This document shows, piece by piece, positions 1 to 8,713 of a stretch of DNA of 64,000 nucleotides. The position numbers were made by a program, and so were the translations under genes. The stretch is from NCBI GenBank assembly GCA_964532405.1, contig CAZHIC010000011.1:4491-68490 (forward strand), in the 5' to 3' direction. A model generated the notes under the pieces. It was given only the letters and a program-made list of their open reading frames with translations, was not told where the DNA came from and did no database searches. This DNA is from PALSA-1006 sp964532405. GTDB lineage: Bacteria > Pseudomonadota > Gammaproteobacteria > Burkholderiales > Gallionellaceae. Each line of letters opens with the position of its first letter. Within the stretch, counting starts at the first letter, position 1.

Positions 1-1519
1 TTTCGATGAGCGATTTGCCGGTCATTTCTTGCGGTTGCGGCAAACCCATCATGGCCAGCAGGGTCGGTGCGACATCCTGCAAGGCGCCCGTCGCCGCGAT
101 GGTGGCCTTGCGCCCGATGTACAGAAACGGAACGAGGTTGAGGGTGTGTGCGGTGTGCGCCTGTTTTGTGGTGCGATCCAGCATCTGTTCCGCATTGCCG
201 TGGTCGGCCGTGATGACGATCTCGCCGCCGCATTCCAGCATGGCTTGCACCACGCGTCCGACGCAGACATCCAGCGTTTCTATCGCTTTAACGGCCGCAT
301 CCATATTGCCGCTATGCCCGACCATGTCGCCGTTAGCGTAGTTGCACAGGATGGCTTGATATTGTTTGCTGCGGATGGCGGCTTCGAGTTTGTCGGTCAC
401 CTCGGCGGCACTCATCTCCGGTTGCAAATCGTAGGTCGCCACCCTGGGTGACGGCACGAGTATGCGGTCTTCGCCGGGGTTAGGTTGTTCGATACCGCCG
501 TTCATGAAGTAGGTGACGTGAGCGTATTTTTCGGTCTCGGCGATGCGCAGCTGCTTCAGTCCGAGGTTACCCAGATACTCGCCCAGGCCATTGTGAATCG
601 ATGTCGGCGCATAGGCGTTCGGCAAATGGAACTCTTCTCCATAGCTGCTCAGCGTGGTGAAATTGGCCAGCTTGGGGAAGCGCGTACGCGCAAAACCATC
701 GAATTTCTCATCGGTCAGGGCGCGTGTTATTTCGCGCGCACGGTCGGCGCGGAAGTTCATGAACACCACCACGTCACCATCCCGCATCACAGCTTGCTCG
801 TTAATGATCGTAGCTTGCACGAACTCATCGTCCTCGCCGCGCGCATAGGCCAACTCCAGGCCTTCCGCAGCAGTGGCGGCGACAAATGGCGACTTGCCCT
901 GTGTGAGCATGTCGTAAGCGATCTGCACGCGCTCCCAGCGATTGTCTCTATCCATCGCGAAGAAGCGTCCGCAAATGGTGGCGATGCGTCCTGCGCCGAG
1001 TTCATCGCACTTGTCCTGAAGCAGATGCAAGGATTGCGCTGCGCTGCGCGGCGGTGTATCGCGCCCGTCCAGGAAAGCATGCACGGCGATCTTTTTCAGG
1101 CCGGCGCGTGCCGCCAATTCCAACATGGCGAGAATATGTACTTCATGACTGTGTACGCCGCCGGGAGAAAGCAAACCGAGAATGTGTAAAGTCGAGCCTT
1201 GTTTTTTGGCCGCAGCCACCGCTTCGCTCAAAGCCGGGTTGGTGTAAAAGCTGCCGTCTTCGATGGCAACGTCCACTTTTGTCAGGTCCTGATAGACCAC
1301 GCGGCCTGCACCGATGTTGAGATGCCCCACTTCGGAGTTTCCCATCTGGCCGCGAGGCAGGCCGACATGCAGTTCGGAAGCATTGATCAGGGTGTGCGGA
1401 TAACTACTCCACAGCCTGTCCCAGTTGGGCTTGCGCGCCCGTGCCACGGCGTTATGGTCGGCATCTTCGCGGTAACCGAAGCCATCGAGGATGAGGAGAA
1501 GGACGGGAGTGATTTTCAT
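1..1519 (-). CDS. gpmI: 2,3-bisphosphoglycerate-independent phosphoglycerate mutase (C-terminus cut by window edge)
   Basis: Interconverts 3- and 2-phosphoglycerate in cytosolic glycolysis and gluconeogenesis. The minus-strand frame starting at the ATG complementary to 1517-1519 is open to the window edge (506 codons), so only a few C-terminal residues of a family about 510 aa long are missing. It begins MKITPVLLLILDGFGYRED, with the alkaline-phosphatase-superfamily metal site. QMGNSEVGHLN places the catalytic serine at residue 62, and further metal motifs ITADHGNAE and HTAHT follow near the C-terminus. It is transcribed away from the ArsR-family gene. No in-frame stop is seen. The call is firm. 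Confidence 0.95.
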   Translation of the reverse strand, partial: MKITPVLLLILDGFGYREDADHNAVARARKPNWDRLWSSYPHTLINASELHVGLPRGQMGNSEVGHLNIGAGRVVYQDLTKVDVAIEDGSFYTNPALSEAVAAAKKQGSTLHILGLLSPGGVHSHEVHILAMLELAARAGLKKIAVHAFLDGRDTPPRSAAQSLHLLQDKCDELGAGRIATICGRFFAMDRDNRWERVQIAYDMLTQGKSPFVAATAAEGLELAYARGEDDEFVQATIINEQAVMRDGDVVVFMNFRADRAREITRALTDEKFDGFARTRFPKLANFTTLSSYGEEFHLPNAYAPTSIHNGLGEYLGNLGLKQLRIAETEKYAHVTYFMNGGIEQPNPGEDRILVPSPRVATYDLQPEMSAAEVTDKLEAAIRSKQYQAILCNYANGDMVGHSGNMDAAVKAIETLDVCVGRVVQAMLECGGEIVITADHGNAEQMLDRTTKQAHTAHTLNLVPFLYIGRKATIAATGALQDVAPTLLAMMGLPQPQEMTGKSLIE

Positions 1520-1672
1520 GCGGATTTATCTTTCATGTCGGACTGGAGGGGCTTGCGTATCAAAATATTAGTGGTTGCTAAATTAGCGGCGACTATGCAC
1601 ACTACGGGCTGCGCATTTTAGCTGATTTCGGGGCGGTGTATGGCCCCGGTGAACGAAGGATAGGGCACGGAA

Positions 1673-1975
1673 ATGACAAGCAAGTTAATCGATAAAGACG
1701 AAGACATCATGCGGGCATCGTTGGCGATCAAAGCCATCGCTCATCCTTTGCGATTGAAAATATTGTGCGTATTGGCGGGAGAAGAGTTAAGCGTGCAAGA
1801 CATCGTGGATCATGTGGGAACTTCGCAAAGCAATATCTCCCAGCATCTTGCCATTCTGCGCGACAAAGGCGTGCTGGCGACACGCAAGGATGCCAACCGG
1901 GTGTTCTATCGCATCGGCGATCCGCGCACGCTCAAATTAGTGAGCATGATGCGTGACGTGTTTTGTTCTGTTTGA
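1673..1975 (+). CDS. ArsR-family winged-helix repressor, probable persulfide/sulfide sensor (BigR/SqrR/YgaV-like)
   Basis: A 100-aa ArsR-type regulator. A helix-turn-helix covers roughly residues 40-65 (SVQDIVDHVGTSQSNISQHL), followed by a beta-wing (LATRKDANRVFYRI). It has just two cysteines, Cys32 (LKILCVLAG) and Cys98 (DVFCSV), 66 residues apart. As I recall the family, this is the spacing of the redox pair in SqrR (C41/C107) and BigR (C42/C108), which form a polysulfide bridge. The classical ArsR metal motif is absent. Downstream lie a dyad operator, an RND efflux pair and a DUF2892 protein, and DUF2892 is also found in YgaP, the partner of YgaV. The family call is firm. Persulfide sensing is inferred. 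Confidence 0.85.
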   Translation: MTSKLIDKDEDIMRASLAIKAIAHPLRLKILCVLAGEELSVQDIVDHVGTSQSNISQHLAILRDKGVLATRKDANRVFYRIGDPRTLKLVSMMRDVFCSV

Positions 1976-2086
1976 CGCGATAGTCGCGTAGGTCGGAGTG
2001 CGCCCGTTGGGCAGCCCTGCCCCGAGCAAGCCTACCTTTCCCTTAATTTTCGGCGATTCTTCTTGGGGGCGCCCCGCACATGAGAC

Positions 2087-2121
2087 TTGTATAATTAGTA
2101 ATATTAGTATATTCTAATATT
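2087..2121 (+). promoter_or_regulatory. Promoter with overlapping ArsR-type dyad operator upstream of the RND operon
   Basis: A perfect inverted repeat with 8-bp arms, AATATTAG (2100-2107) and CTAATATT (2114-2121), is separated by 6 bp. A plausible sigma-70 promoter overlaps it: TTGTAT (2087-2092), a 17-bp spacer, then TATTCT (2110-2115). The dyad would cover the -10 element. AT-rich interrupted palindromes over the -10 region are typical ArsR-family operators. The adjacent ArsR gene is the obvious candidate ligand, but this is inference. Confidence 0.6.
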
Positions 2122-2146
2122 TATTGATTTTTAAGAGGTGAATGCA

Positions 2147-3178
2147 ATGAAAAAAGACTATCGCTGGTTGGCTACTTGCATATTTTCTTCGGTGTCTGTG
2201 TTTGCTCAGGCGGGCGAACCTTTGGCGACCGCTCCGGTGCAATTCCGTGAAGTGGCGCAAACCTACAGTGCGGAGGGGGTGGTAGAGGCTACGCGCCAAT
2301 CTACTGTGTCGGCGCAGATTTCCGGGCGTGTGAAAGAAGTCAATTTCGACATCGGCGACAAGGTCAAAAAAGGCCAGGTCATTTTGCGCATCGACGAGCG
2401 CGAGGCCGATCAGGCCCTGGCAGGAAGTCAGGCGCAGGTGCTGCAGGCGCAAGCGGCTTTGCAAAATGCCAAGTTGAACTACGAGCGTTCGCAGCAATTA
2501 TTCGAGCAAAAATTTATCAGCCAGTCCGCATTGGATAAAGCGCAATCCGATTACAAGATGGCACAGGCTCAAGCGGCGGCAAGCGAAGCCGGGGCAAAAC
2601 AATCGGCGCTCGCGCAGGCCTATACCTCCGTTATCGCGCCTTATGCCGGGGTGGTTTCTGCGCGCATGGTCGAGCTGGGCGAAATGGTGATGGTCGGCAA
2701 GCCGCTGATGACGGGCTTTGATCCGTCGCAGATGCGTGTCATCGTGAATGTGCCGCAATACAAGTTGGCTGACATCGGTTCGCGCCCAGCCGTGAAAATT
2801 GAAATTCCTTCCTTGTCGCGCTGGATCAAAGCGGCATCGGTGGTGGTGCAACCTTCCGCCGATATTCGCACGCACAGCACTCAGGTAAAAATATCGTTGC
2901 CGGAAAACGAATCCGGCTTGTATCCCGGCATGTTTGTGCGGGCGCATTTTGTGGTTGGCAAAGCCAGCAAATTGCTGATTCCGTCCAGTGCCGTGGTGCG
3001 TCGCAGCGAGGTGGTGGCGGTGTATGTGGTGGATGAAAAAGGTGCGGTCAATTTGCGCCAGATTCGTGTCAGCGAGGCGGCAGGTGAGAATGAAGTCGAG
3101 GTGCTGTCCGGTTTAACCCAGGGCGAGCGCGTTGCGGTCGATGCGGTCAAGGCCGGCATGTCTTTTAAGGCTAAATAA
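2147..3178 (+). CDS. RND efflux periplasmic adaptor (membrane fusion protein, HlyD/AcrA family)
   Basis: Periplasmic adaptor that links an inner-membrane RND pump to an outer-membrane channel. The ATG at 2147 is chosen because AAGAGGTG (2133-2140) sits 6 bp upstream; an in-frame GTG at 2138 lies inside that ribosome binding site. A signal peptide (MKKDYRWLATCIFSSVSVFAQA) is followed by a lipoyl/barrel-sandwich segment (STVSAQISGRVKEVNFDIGD), a coiled-coil hairpin rich in Ala and Gln at about residues 85-155, a second lipoyl half and a beta-barrel domain. The pump gene follows, separated by a palindromic repeat. No outer-membrane channel gene is present here. The substrate cannot be told from sequence. 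Confidence 0.9.
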   Translation: MKKDYRWLATCIFSSVSVFAQAGEPLATAPVQFREVAQTYSAEGVVEATRQSTVSAQISGRVKEVNFDIGDKVKKGQVILRIDEREADQALAGSQAQVLQAQAALQNAKLNYERSQQLFEQKFISQSALDKAQSDYKMAQAQAAASEAGAKQSALAQAYTSVIAPYAGVVSARMVELGEMVMVGKPLMTGFDPSQMRVIVNVPQYKLADIGSRPAVKIEIPSLSRWIKAASVVVQPSADIRTHSTQVKISLPENESGLYPGMFVRAHFVVGKASKLLIPSSAVVRRSEVVAVYVVDEKGAVNLRQIRVSEAAGENEVEVLSGLTQGERVAVDAVKAGMSFKAK

Positions 3179-3194
3179 TTCTTTAGTAGGAACA

Positions 3195-3300
3195 TCCCCT
3201 CCCTCATGCAGGGGGAGGGCTAGGGTGGGGGAAGAAACGTGGCTAATTCAACGAATTCACCCCCATCCTAACCTTCCCCCTGCATGAGGGGAAGGGACTG
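3195..3300. repeat. Pair of opposed C/G-rich REP-like hairpins
   Basis: A CCCTCATGCAGGGGGAGGG hairpin followed by CTAGGGTGGGGG is mirrored by CACCCCCATCCTAACC and a CCCCTGCATGAGGGG hairpin. The two form a large inverted repeat between the adaptor and pump genes. Related copies occur at 28237-28370 and 44126-44220. The repeat separates two genes of one operon and could attenuate or stabilise the transcript. Confidence 0.85.
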
Positions 3301-3340
3301 TTCAGTTAAAAACATATACGTTATCAAACGAGGTGATGTG

Positions 3341-6300
3341 ATGGGTATTTCAGGACGTATCGCTAGAATATTTTTGCATTCGCAAATGACGCCGCTGTTG
3401 GCGTTGGTGGCGGTGTTGCTGGGTGCATTTGCCGTGATGGTGACGCCGCGCGAGGAAGAGCCGCAGATCAACGTCACCATGGCGAACGTGCTGATCGCTT
3501 ATCCCGGCGCCTCGGCGCAGGATGTGGCGCGCACCGTCGCAACACCGGCGGAACAGGTGTTGTCGCAGATCGCCGGTGTGGATCACGTTTACTCGGTGTC
3601 GCAACCGGGCATGGCGGTGCTCACCGTGCAATTCAAGGTGGGCGAGCAGCATGTTCCCTCGCTGGTCAAACTTTACGATGTGATCCATTCGCATGCCGAC
3701 TGGTTGCCGCCCACTCTCGGCGTGGCACAGCCCATCATTAAAGCCAAAGGCATCGACGATGTTCCCGTGCTGGCCTTGACCTTGTGGCGCGAACAAAACT
3801 TGGGCGGCGGGCTGGCGCTCACCCATGTCGCGCATGCGATTGAAGCGGAGTTGAAGCGCGTTAGAGGTACGCGCGAAGTGATCACGCTGGGCGCCACCCA
3901 GCAAGTCGTGCGCGTGCAGCTCAATCCCGATGCGCTGAATGCCCATCAACTGTCTTTGCAGGAAGTGCGCGCCGCATTGCAAGCTGCCAATATGTCCGAA
4001 TCGGCAGACAGTCTGGTGCAAAACAATCGTGAAGTGTTGGTGCAGACCGGTAATTTTTTGAGTAGCGCCAACGATGTCAGTCAACTCGTGGTGGGCGTGT
4101 TCGAGGGTAAGCCGGTATTCCTGCATGATGTGGCAGAAGTGCTGGATGGTGCGGATCAGCCTTCCAGTTACGTATGGTTGGGTACGGGCGTGGCGGCGGG
4201 CGACAAGGCTATCAAAGCCAAGGGCGAGTTTACCGCCGTGACGGTGGCGATTACGAAAAAGCCGGGCGAGAACGCGGTGGAGGTTGCCGACAAATTATTG
4301 CAGCGCGTGGAGGAATTGAAAGGCAGCGTGATCCCGTCCGACGTGCAAGTAACGACGACACGCAACTACGGCGAGACCGCCAATGACAAAGCGATGAAGC
4401 TCATCAAAAAGCTGCTGTTTGCCACCGCAGGCGTGGTGGTGCTGGTGTGGATAGCACTCGGCAAGCGCGAGGCGTTCATCGTCGGTGTGGCGGTGTTGCT
4501 GACGCTGGCGCTGACTTTGTTCGCGTCCTGGGCGTATGGCTTTACGCTGAACCGCGTGTCGCTGTTCGCGCTGATATTTTCCATCGGTATTCTGGTGGAT
4601 GATGCCATCGTGGTGGTGGAGAACATTCACCGTCGGCGTGAGTTGGCGCAACACCAACCGCTGTCCGAGATCATTCCCGAAGCCGTGGACGAGGTCGGCA
4701 GCCCGACCATCCTCGCCACTTTCACCGTGATCGCGGCGCTGTTGCCGATGGCCTTCGTGAGCGGGTTGATGGGGCCGTACATGAGCCCGATCCCGATCAA
4801 TGCCAGCATGGGTATGTTGATTTCGCTGATTGTTGCTTTTGTCATTATCCCGTGGTTGGCACTGCGCTTTTCTGCGGCTCATCATGCCGTGGTGAAGAAT
4901 GAGCGCGATACCGCGTTGGCGCGCTTTTTCCGAAATGCAATCGGCCCATTCCTTAACGGTAAGCACGGTATTCCCGCACGCCGAAAATTGTGGCTGGGGA
5001 TTCTGGCGGGGTTGCTATTCGCGGTGTCGTTGGGTGTGTTCAAGCTGGTGGTGCTGAAGATGCTGCCGTTTGACAACAAATCCGAATTTCAGATTGTGGT
5101 GGATATGCCCACCGGTACGGCATTGGAGCAGACCTCGGGCGTATTGCACGACATCGGCGCTTATCTCGCCACCGTGCCGGAAGTCACCGACTATCAGGGC
5201 TACGCGGGCAGTGGGGCCCCTATCAATTTCAACGGTTTGGTGCGGCAATATTATTTGCGCGCCGCCTCGGAGCAGGGCGACCTTCAGGTCAATCTGCAAG
5301 ATAAGCATCACCGCCATCGCAGCAGCCACGAGATCGCCAGCAGTGTGCGCGAACCCGTTGAGGCTATCGCGAAAAAATGGAATGCCAAGGTGAAGATCGT
5401 CGAAGTGCCGCCGGGTCCGCCCGTGATGTCGCCTATCGTGGCGGAAATTTACGGGCCGGATTATGAGGGCGCGCGTAAAGTGGCGGGCAAGGTACGCGAG
5501 CAATTCGGCAAGACTGCCGACATCATCGGTATCGACGATAGCGTGAGCGAAGCCGCACCAAAACTGCAATTGCGCGTGCTGCAAAGCAAGGCTGCTTTAC
5601 TGGGTGTGGCGCAGCGCGACATCGTCGATGCGGTGCAAGTGGCACTGTCCGGGCAAGATGTGGCCTCGCTGCACGATAACACTTCAAAATACGCGCCGCC
5701 GTTGCGCTTGAGATTGCCTGCCGAGAAACGCAGCCAGATCGACGAGGTGCTCAAGCTCAAAGTGCGTGCCCGCGATGGCGTGCTGGTCCCGTTGTCGGAG
5801 GTGGTGCAACAGATCCATACGTCACGCGACTACCCGATTTATCACAAAGATTTGATGCCGGTGGTGTATGTGTTCGGCGATATGGCGGGCAAACTGGATA
5901 GCCCGCTGTACGGCATGTTCGACATCAACAGCAAAACGGATAACATGGCATTGAGCGAGGGCGGAACGTTGCAAAGCTGGTACTTCAACACGCCTTCCGA
6001 CCCTTATGCGAGTTATGCCTTGAAGTGGGATGGCGAATGGCAAGTCACCTTCGAGACCTTCCGCGACATGGGTATCGCCTACGGTGTGGGGCTGATTCTG
6101 ATCTATCTGCTGGTGGTGGCGCAGTTCAAGAGCTACGTCGTGCCCTTGGTCATCATGGCGCCGATCCCGCTCACCCTTATCGGCGTGATGCCGGGGCACG
6201 CGCTGCTCGGCTCGCAATTCACCGCAACGTCGATGATCGGCATGATCGCGCTGGCGGGCATCATCGTGCGCAACTCGATTTTGCTGGTGGACTTCGTCAA

Positions 6301-6538
6301 CTTGCAAATACGCGATGGGGTGGATCTTCAGCATGCCGTGATTGATGCGGCAGCGGCGCGCGCCAAACCCATTATTTTGACCGGATTGGCGGCGATGCTG
6401 GGCGCGTTGTTCATCTTGGATGACCCGATTTTCAACGGGCTCGCCATCTCCCTGATATTCGGCATCCTCGTCTCCACCTTGCTGACGTTGATTGTTATTC
6501 CAGTGTTGTATTACGCAACTTTGTACAAGAAATTGTAG
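3341..6538 (+). CDS. RND efflux transporter permease (AcrB/HAE superfamily)
   Basis: A 1065-aa inner-membrane proton-driven pump. The ATG at 3341 follows GAGGTG with good spacing; the frame is open further upstream but only through the repeat. N-terminal TM1 is followed by the porter-domain motif PREEEPQINV. The TM4 signature GILVDDAIVVVENIHRRR supplies the proton-relay aspartates. A second porter half and a C-terminal block of six helices complete the duplicated RND fold. The stop codon TAG is formed by the GTAG that opens the next palindromic repeat. Length and motifs fit multidrug or small-molecule exporters rather than CusA-type metal pumps. The substrate is unknown, although the ArsR/DUF2892 context suggests a reactive-sulfur or oxidative-stress role. 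Confidence 0.92.
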   Translation: MGISGRIARIFLHSQMTPLLALVAVLLGAFAVMVTPREEEPQINVTMANVLIAYPGASAQDVARTVATPAEQVLSQIAGVDHVYSVSQPGMAVLTVQFKVGEQHVPSLVKLYDVIHSHADWLPPTLGVAQPIIKAKGIDDVPVLALTLWREQNLGGGLALTHVAHAIEAELKRVRGTREVITLGATQQVVRVQLNPDALNAHQLSLQEVRAALQAANMSESADSLVQNNREVLVQTGNFLSSANDVSQLVVGVFEGKPVFLHDVAEVLDGADQPSSYVWLGTGVAAGDKAIKAKGEFTAVTVAITKKPGENAVEVADKLLQRVEELKGSVIPSDVQVTTTRNYGETANDKAMKLIKKLLFATAGVVVLVWIALGKREAFIVGVAVLLTLALTLFASWAYGFTLNRVSLFALIFSIGILVDDAIVVVENIHRRRELAQHQPLSEIIPEAVDEVGSPTILATFTVIAALLPMAFVSGLMGPYMSPIPINASMGMLISLIVAFVIIPWLALRFSAAHHAVVKNERDTALARFFRNAIGPFLNGKHGIPARRKLWLGILAGLLFAVSLGVFKLVVLKMLPFDNKSEFQIVVDMPTGTALEQTSGVLHDIGAYLATVPEVTDYQGYAGSGAPINFNGLVRQYYLRAASEQGDLQVNLQDKHHRHRSSHEIASSVREPVEAIAKKWNAKVKIVEVPPGPPVMSPIVAEIYGPDYEGARKVAGKVREQFGKTADIIGIDDSVSEAAPKLQLRVLQSKAALLGVAQRDIVDAVQVALSGQDVASLHDNTSKYAPPLRLRLPAEKRSQIDEVLKLKVRARDGVLVPLSEVVQQIHTSRDYPIYHKDLMPVVYVFGDMAGKLDSPLYGMFDINSKTDNMALSEGGTLQSWYFNTPSDPYASYALKWDGEWQVTFETFRDMGIAYGVGLILIYLLVVAQFKSYVVPLVIMAPIPLTLIGVMPGHALLGSQFTATSMIGMIALAGIIVRNSILLVDFVNLQIRDGVDLQHAVIDAAAARAKPIILTGLAAMLGALFILDDPIFNGLAISLIFGILVSTLLTLIVIPVLYYATLYKKL

Positions 6539-6612
6539 GGTGGGCACGCCGTTGTGCCCACGCGGTGCATAAATTGGAAAACGCGTGGGCACAAAACCCC
6601 TGCCCACCCTAC
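6534..6612. repeat. GTAG-type palindromic repeat (TGTAGGGTGGGC ... CCCACCCTAC)
   Basis: The outer arms TGTAGGGTGGGCAC and the mirrored GCCCACCCTAC enclose nested arms around GTGCCCACGCG and CGCGTGGGCAC. This copy supplies the stop codon of the RND pump. Relatives lie at 16239-16314 and around 54820-55035. It is REP-like because of the conserved GTAG at the 5' foot of the hairpin. Confidence 0.85.
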
Positions 6613-6644
6613 GTGCTTTTTCTAATGTAAAATCACCCACCAAA

Positions 6645-6688
6645 CCCGCCCTCTCCCCAACCCTCTCCCGCTTGCGGGCGAAGGGGCA
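6645..6688. repeat. C/G-rich REP-like hairpin (CCCTCTCCC ... GGGCGAAGGGG)
   Basis: The sequence CCCTCTCCCCAACCCTCTCC is followed by CGCTTGCGGGCGAAGGGGC. It is a single hairpin copy of the same general type as 42201-42234. It lies immediately upstream of the DUF2892 gene and its ribosome binding site. Confidence 0.7.
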
Positions 6689-6725
6689 AACGAGAAAGGC
6701 GAAAAACCTTAAAGGAGCTTTAAGC

Positions 6726-6935
6726 ATGAACGCAGAACGCATTATTCGTATCGTCGCAGGCAGTTTAATTTTATTGTCGCTGTCGTTGGGGGTAGAAGCC
6801 AGCCCCGTGTTCGTCAGCAATTATTTTTTGTTGGTCACCGTATTTGTGGGGTTGAATCTGTTTCAGAGCGGGTTCACGCGGGTTTGTCCATTGAACAACA
6901 TTCTTGCCAAGCTCGGCGTTAAAGGCAGTTGCTAA
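6726..6935 (+). CDS. DUF2892 (YgaP transmembrane-domain-like) inner-membrane protein
   Basis: A 69-aa protein. The ATG at 6726 has a good AAAGGAG site at 6711-6717. It begins MNAERIIRIVAGSLILLSLSLG and has two predicted transmembrane helices. The second is followed by the family sequence GLNLFQSGFTRVCPL, with a conserved cysteine, and the protein ends NILAKLGVKGSC. DUF2892 domains are often fused to or encoded beside rhodaneses and sulfide-responsive ArsR regulators, as in YgaP. A membrane-anchored rhodanese gene lies two genes downstream. The role is probably in sulfur transfer or detoxification at the membrane, by association only. Confidence 0.85.
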   Translation: MNAERIIRIVAGSLILLSLSLGVEASPVFVSNYFLLVTVFVGLNLFQSGFTRVCPLNNILAKLGVKGSC

Positions 6936-8713
6936 CCAAGCTATCCCTCCGCTCGATCACCCTTGCCCACATTAGCCTGACGCTGGTCGGGTTGATGTGG
7001 GTTTTGCCTTTCCTGTATTACCACCACGCCTATCCCATCACCACTTTTTATCAGGAGTGGGGCGCCGCGATTCTGGGTCTGTGCGCGATGCCGTTGTTGG
7101 TGACGCCCCGCTATTGGCGGCAACCGGAAATTCCCCGCATCGTGTTGTTGCCCATCGGCATGATGCTGCTGTTGCTGGTGCAGCATCTGCTCGGCAAAAT
7201 ATTGAGCTTCGATCAGGCATTGCTGTTCACGCTGTATTTTCTTTGGATCGCACTGCTGGTCATGTTGGGGCATCGCTTGCGTGTCGAACTGGGGTTGCCG
7301 CTGCTGGCGACAGTGTTGGCGGCGTTCCTCGCGCTGGGGGCGGAGTTGAGTGCCTTGGCCGGATTCGTCCAGCATTATCGCTGGCACACGTTCCTGGATT
7401 CCGTGGTCACGGTCAAAACCGCATCGGCGATATATGGCAACATCGCGCAGCCGAATCACTTCGCCGATTACATCGCCATGGGGCTAGCCTCCATTGGCTT
7501 GCTGCACATCCGCTGGCTGTTGCGTGCCTGGCAAACGTCACTGCTGGTATTGCCGCTGCTGTTTGTGCTGGTGTTGAGCGGTTCGCGCAGTGCATGGTTA
7601 TACCTGCTGTTTATGGCTGGCATGACTTTCCTGTGGCAACGCCGCGACAAAGCCTATTTGCCGTTGCTGAAATACGCACTGTTGTTGCTGTTGGGTTTTG
7701 CCTTGATGCACTTCGTGGTACAGACTCCTTGGCTGGCAGCGGCGGGCGGAAAAATCACCTCGGCTGAGCGTATGTTCGGAGAGGTGGGAACCGGCAGTAT
7801 TCGCCTATATCTGTGGAAAGAATCGTTGCTGATATTTAGCCAGTTCCCTTTGTTGGGCGCGGGCTTCGGCCAGTTCGCCTGGCAACATTTTCAGTTGGGG
7901 GCCGATCTGCAAAATATCAGCATCAGCGGCTTGTACAACAATGCACACAACTTAGTGATGCAGTTGGCGGCAGAAACCGGTTTGGCGGGCTTATCTATTT
8001 TGTTCGGTACGCTCGGTCTTTGGTTGTGGTCAGCATGGAGCGGGCAGCGCACTATTTATCACTGGTGGGGCTTTATCGTGCTTGCCGTGTTGGGCATTCA
8101 CAGCCTGCTGGAATATCCTCTGTGGTACGGCTATTTCATCGGCATCGCGGCTGTCGCGCTGGGCATGATGGAAAGCAAAACCTATCGCTTGGAATTGCGC
8201 AATCTGGGGCGTCTGTCGGTCGTCATGATGTTGTTGCTCGGAACTCTGTCGCTGGTGCAACTGTTCCAAGGCTATAAAAAACTGGAAGCCACGCTGTCGC
8301 TGCGTCCCCTGTCCGGCAGCGATGCCACATACACGGCGCGTCTGCGAGACAGCTTGGTCGGCGTATACGACTATGCGCTGCTGCGCCCTTACGCTGAACT
8401 CTTTATGAGCGGCATGATAGAGGTCGGTGCAGATCATCTGGCGGACAAGCTGGCATTGAACGAGCGCGCCATGCGTTTTGTGCCGATCGCGCCGGTGGTG
8501 TATCGCCAGGCTTGGTTGCTGGCCTTGTCCGACAAGCCGGACGAGGCCAAGATCCAATTGAAGCGTGCCTTATGGTCTTATCCGGCCGAGTTTCGCGGGG
8601 CGCAAGCCGAATTGAACCAATTAGCGTTGAAAGACCCTGCGCACTTTTCCGCTCTGTTAGAATTCGCCACCCTAAAATACGAGGAGTACCAACGTGCAGT
8701 TTCTGGAAAATAA
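6929..8713 (+). CDS. O-antigen ligase / PglL-type O-oligosaccharyltransferase family membrane protein
   Basis: A 594-aa protein with about twelve hydrophobic helices. The Wzy_C signature region is GAGFGQFAWQHFQ followed by NNAHNLVMQLAAETGLAG, including the conserved histidine in the large periplasmic loop. PglL-like enzymes transfer lipid-linked glycans to pilins or other exported proteins; WaaL-like relatives act on lipid A core. The pilus genes a few kb downstream make pilin glycosylation plausible but unproven. The start used is a TTG at 6929, overlapping the DUF2892 stop, because the N-terminus then matches the usual length; an internal ATG at 6995 is the alternative. The C-terminal soluble segment is helical and TPR-like. 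Confidence 0.85.
   Translation: MLTKLSLRSITLAHISLTLVGLMWVLPFLYYHHAYPITTFYQEWGAAILGLCAMPLLVTPRYWRQPEIPRIVLLPIGMMLLLLVQHLLGKILSFDQALLFTLYFLWIALLVMLGHRLRVELGLPLLATVLAAFLALGAELSALAGFVQHYRWHTFLDSVVTVKTASAIYGNIAQPNHFADYIAMGLASIGLLHIRWLLRAWQTSLLVLPLLFVLVLSGSRSAWLYLLFMAGMTFLWQRRDKAYLPLLKYALLLLLGFALMHFVVQTPWLAAAGGKITSAERMFGEVGTGSIRLYLWKESLLIFSQFPLLGAGFGQFAWQHFQLGADLQNISISGLYNNAHNLVMQLAAETGLAGLSILFGTLGLWLWSAWSGQRTIYHWWGFIVLAVLGIHSLLEYPLWYGYFIGIAAVALGMMESKTYRLELRNLGRLSVVMMLLLGTLSLVQLFQGYKKLEATLSLRPLSGSDATYTARLRDSLVGVYDYALLRPYAELFMSGMIEVGADHLADKLALNERAMRFVPIAPVVYRQAWLLALSDKPDEAKIQLKRALWSYPAEFRGAQAELNQLALKDPAHFSALLEFATLKYEEYQRAVSGK

Noticed and set aside
1986..2036. GTAGGTCGG...AAGCCTACC as a terminator of the ArsR gene
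   Set aside because: The pairing is short and imperfect and has no U-run; it looks like a degraded GTAG-type palindrome.
3350..4126. 258-residue minus-strand open frame opposite the RND pump
   Set aside because: His/Arg/Gln-rich antisense shadow of a high-GC coding gene with no family resemblance; the same holds for the long antisense frames opposite mshE, rlmD, the decarboxylase, lpdA and the CHASE2 gene.
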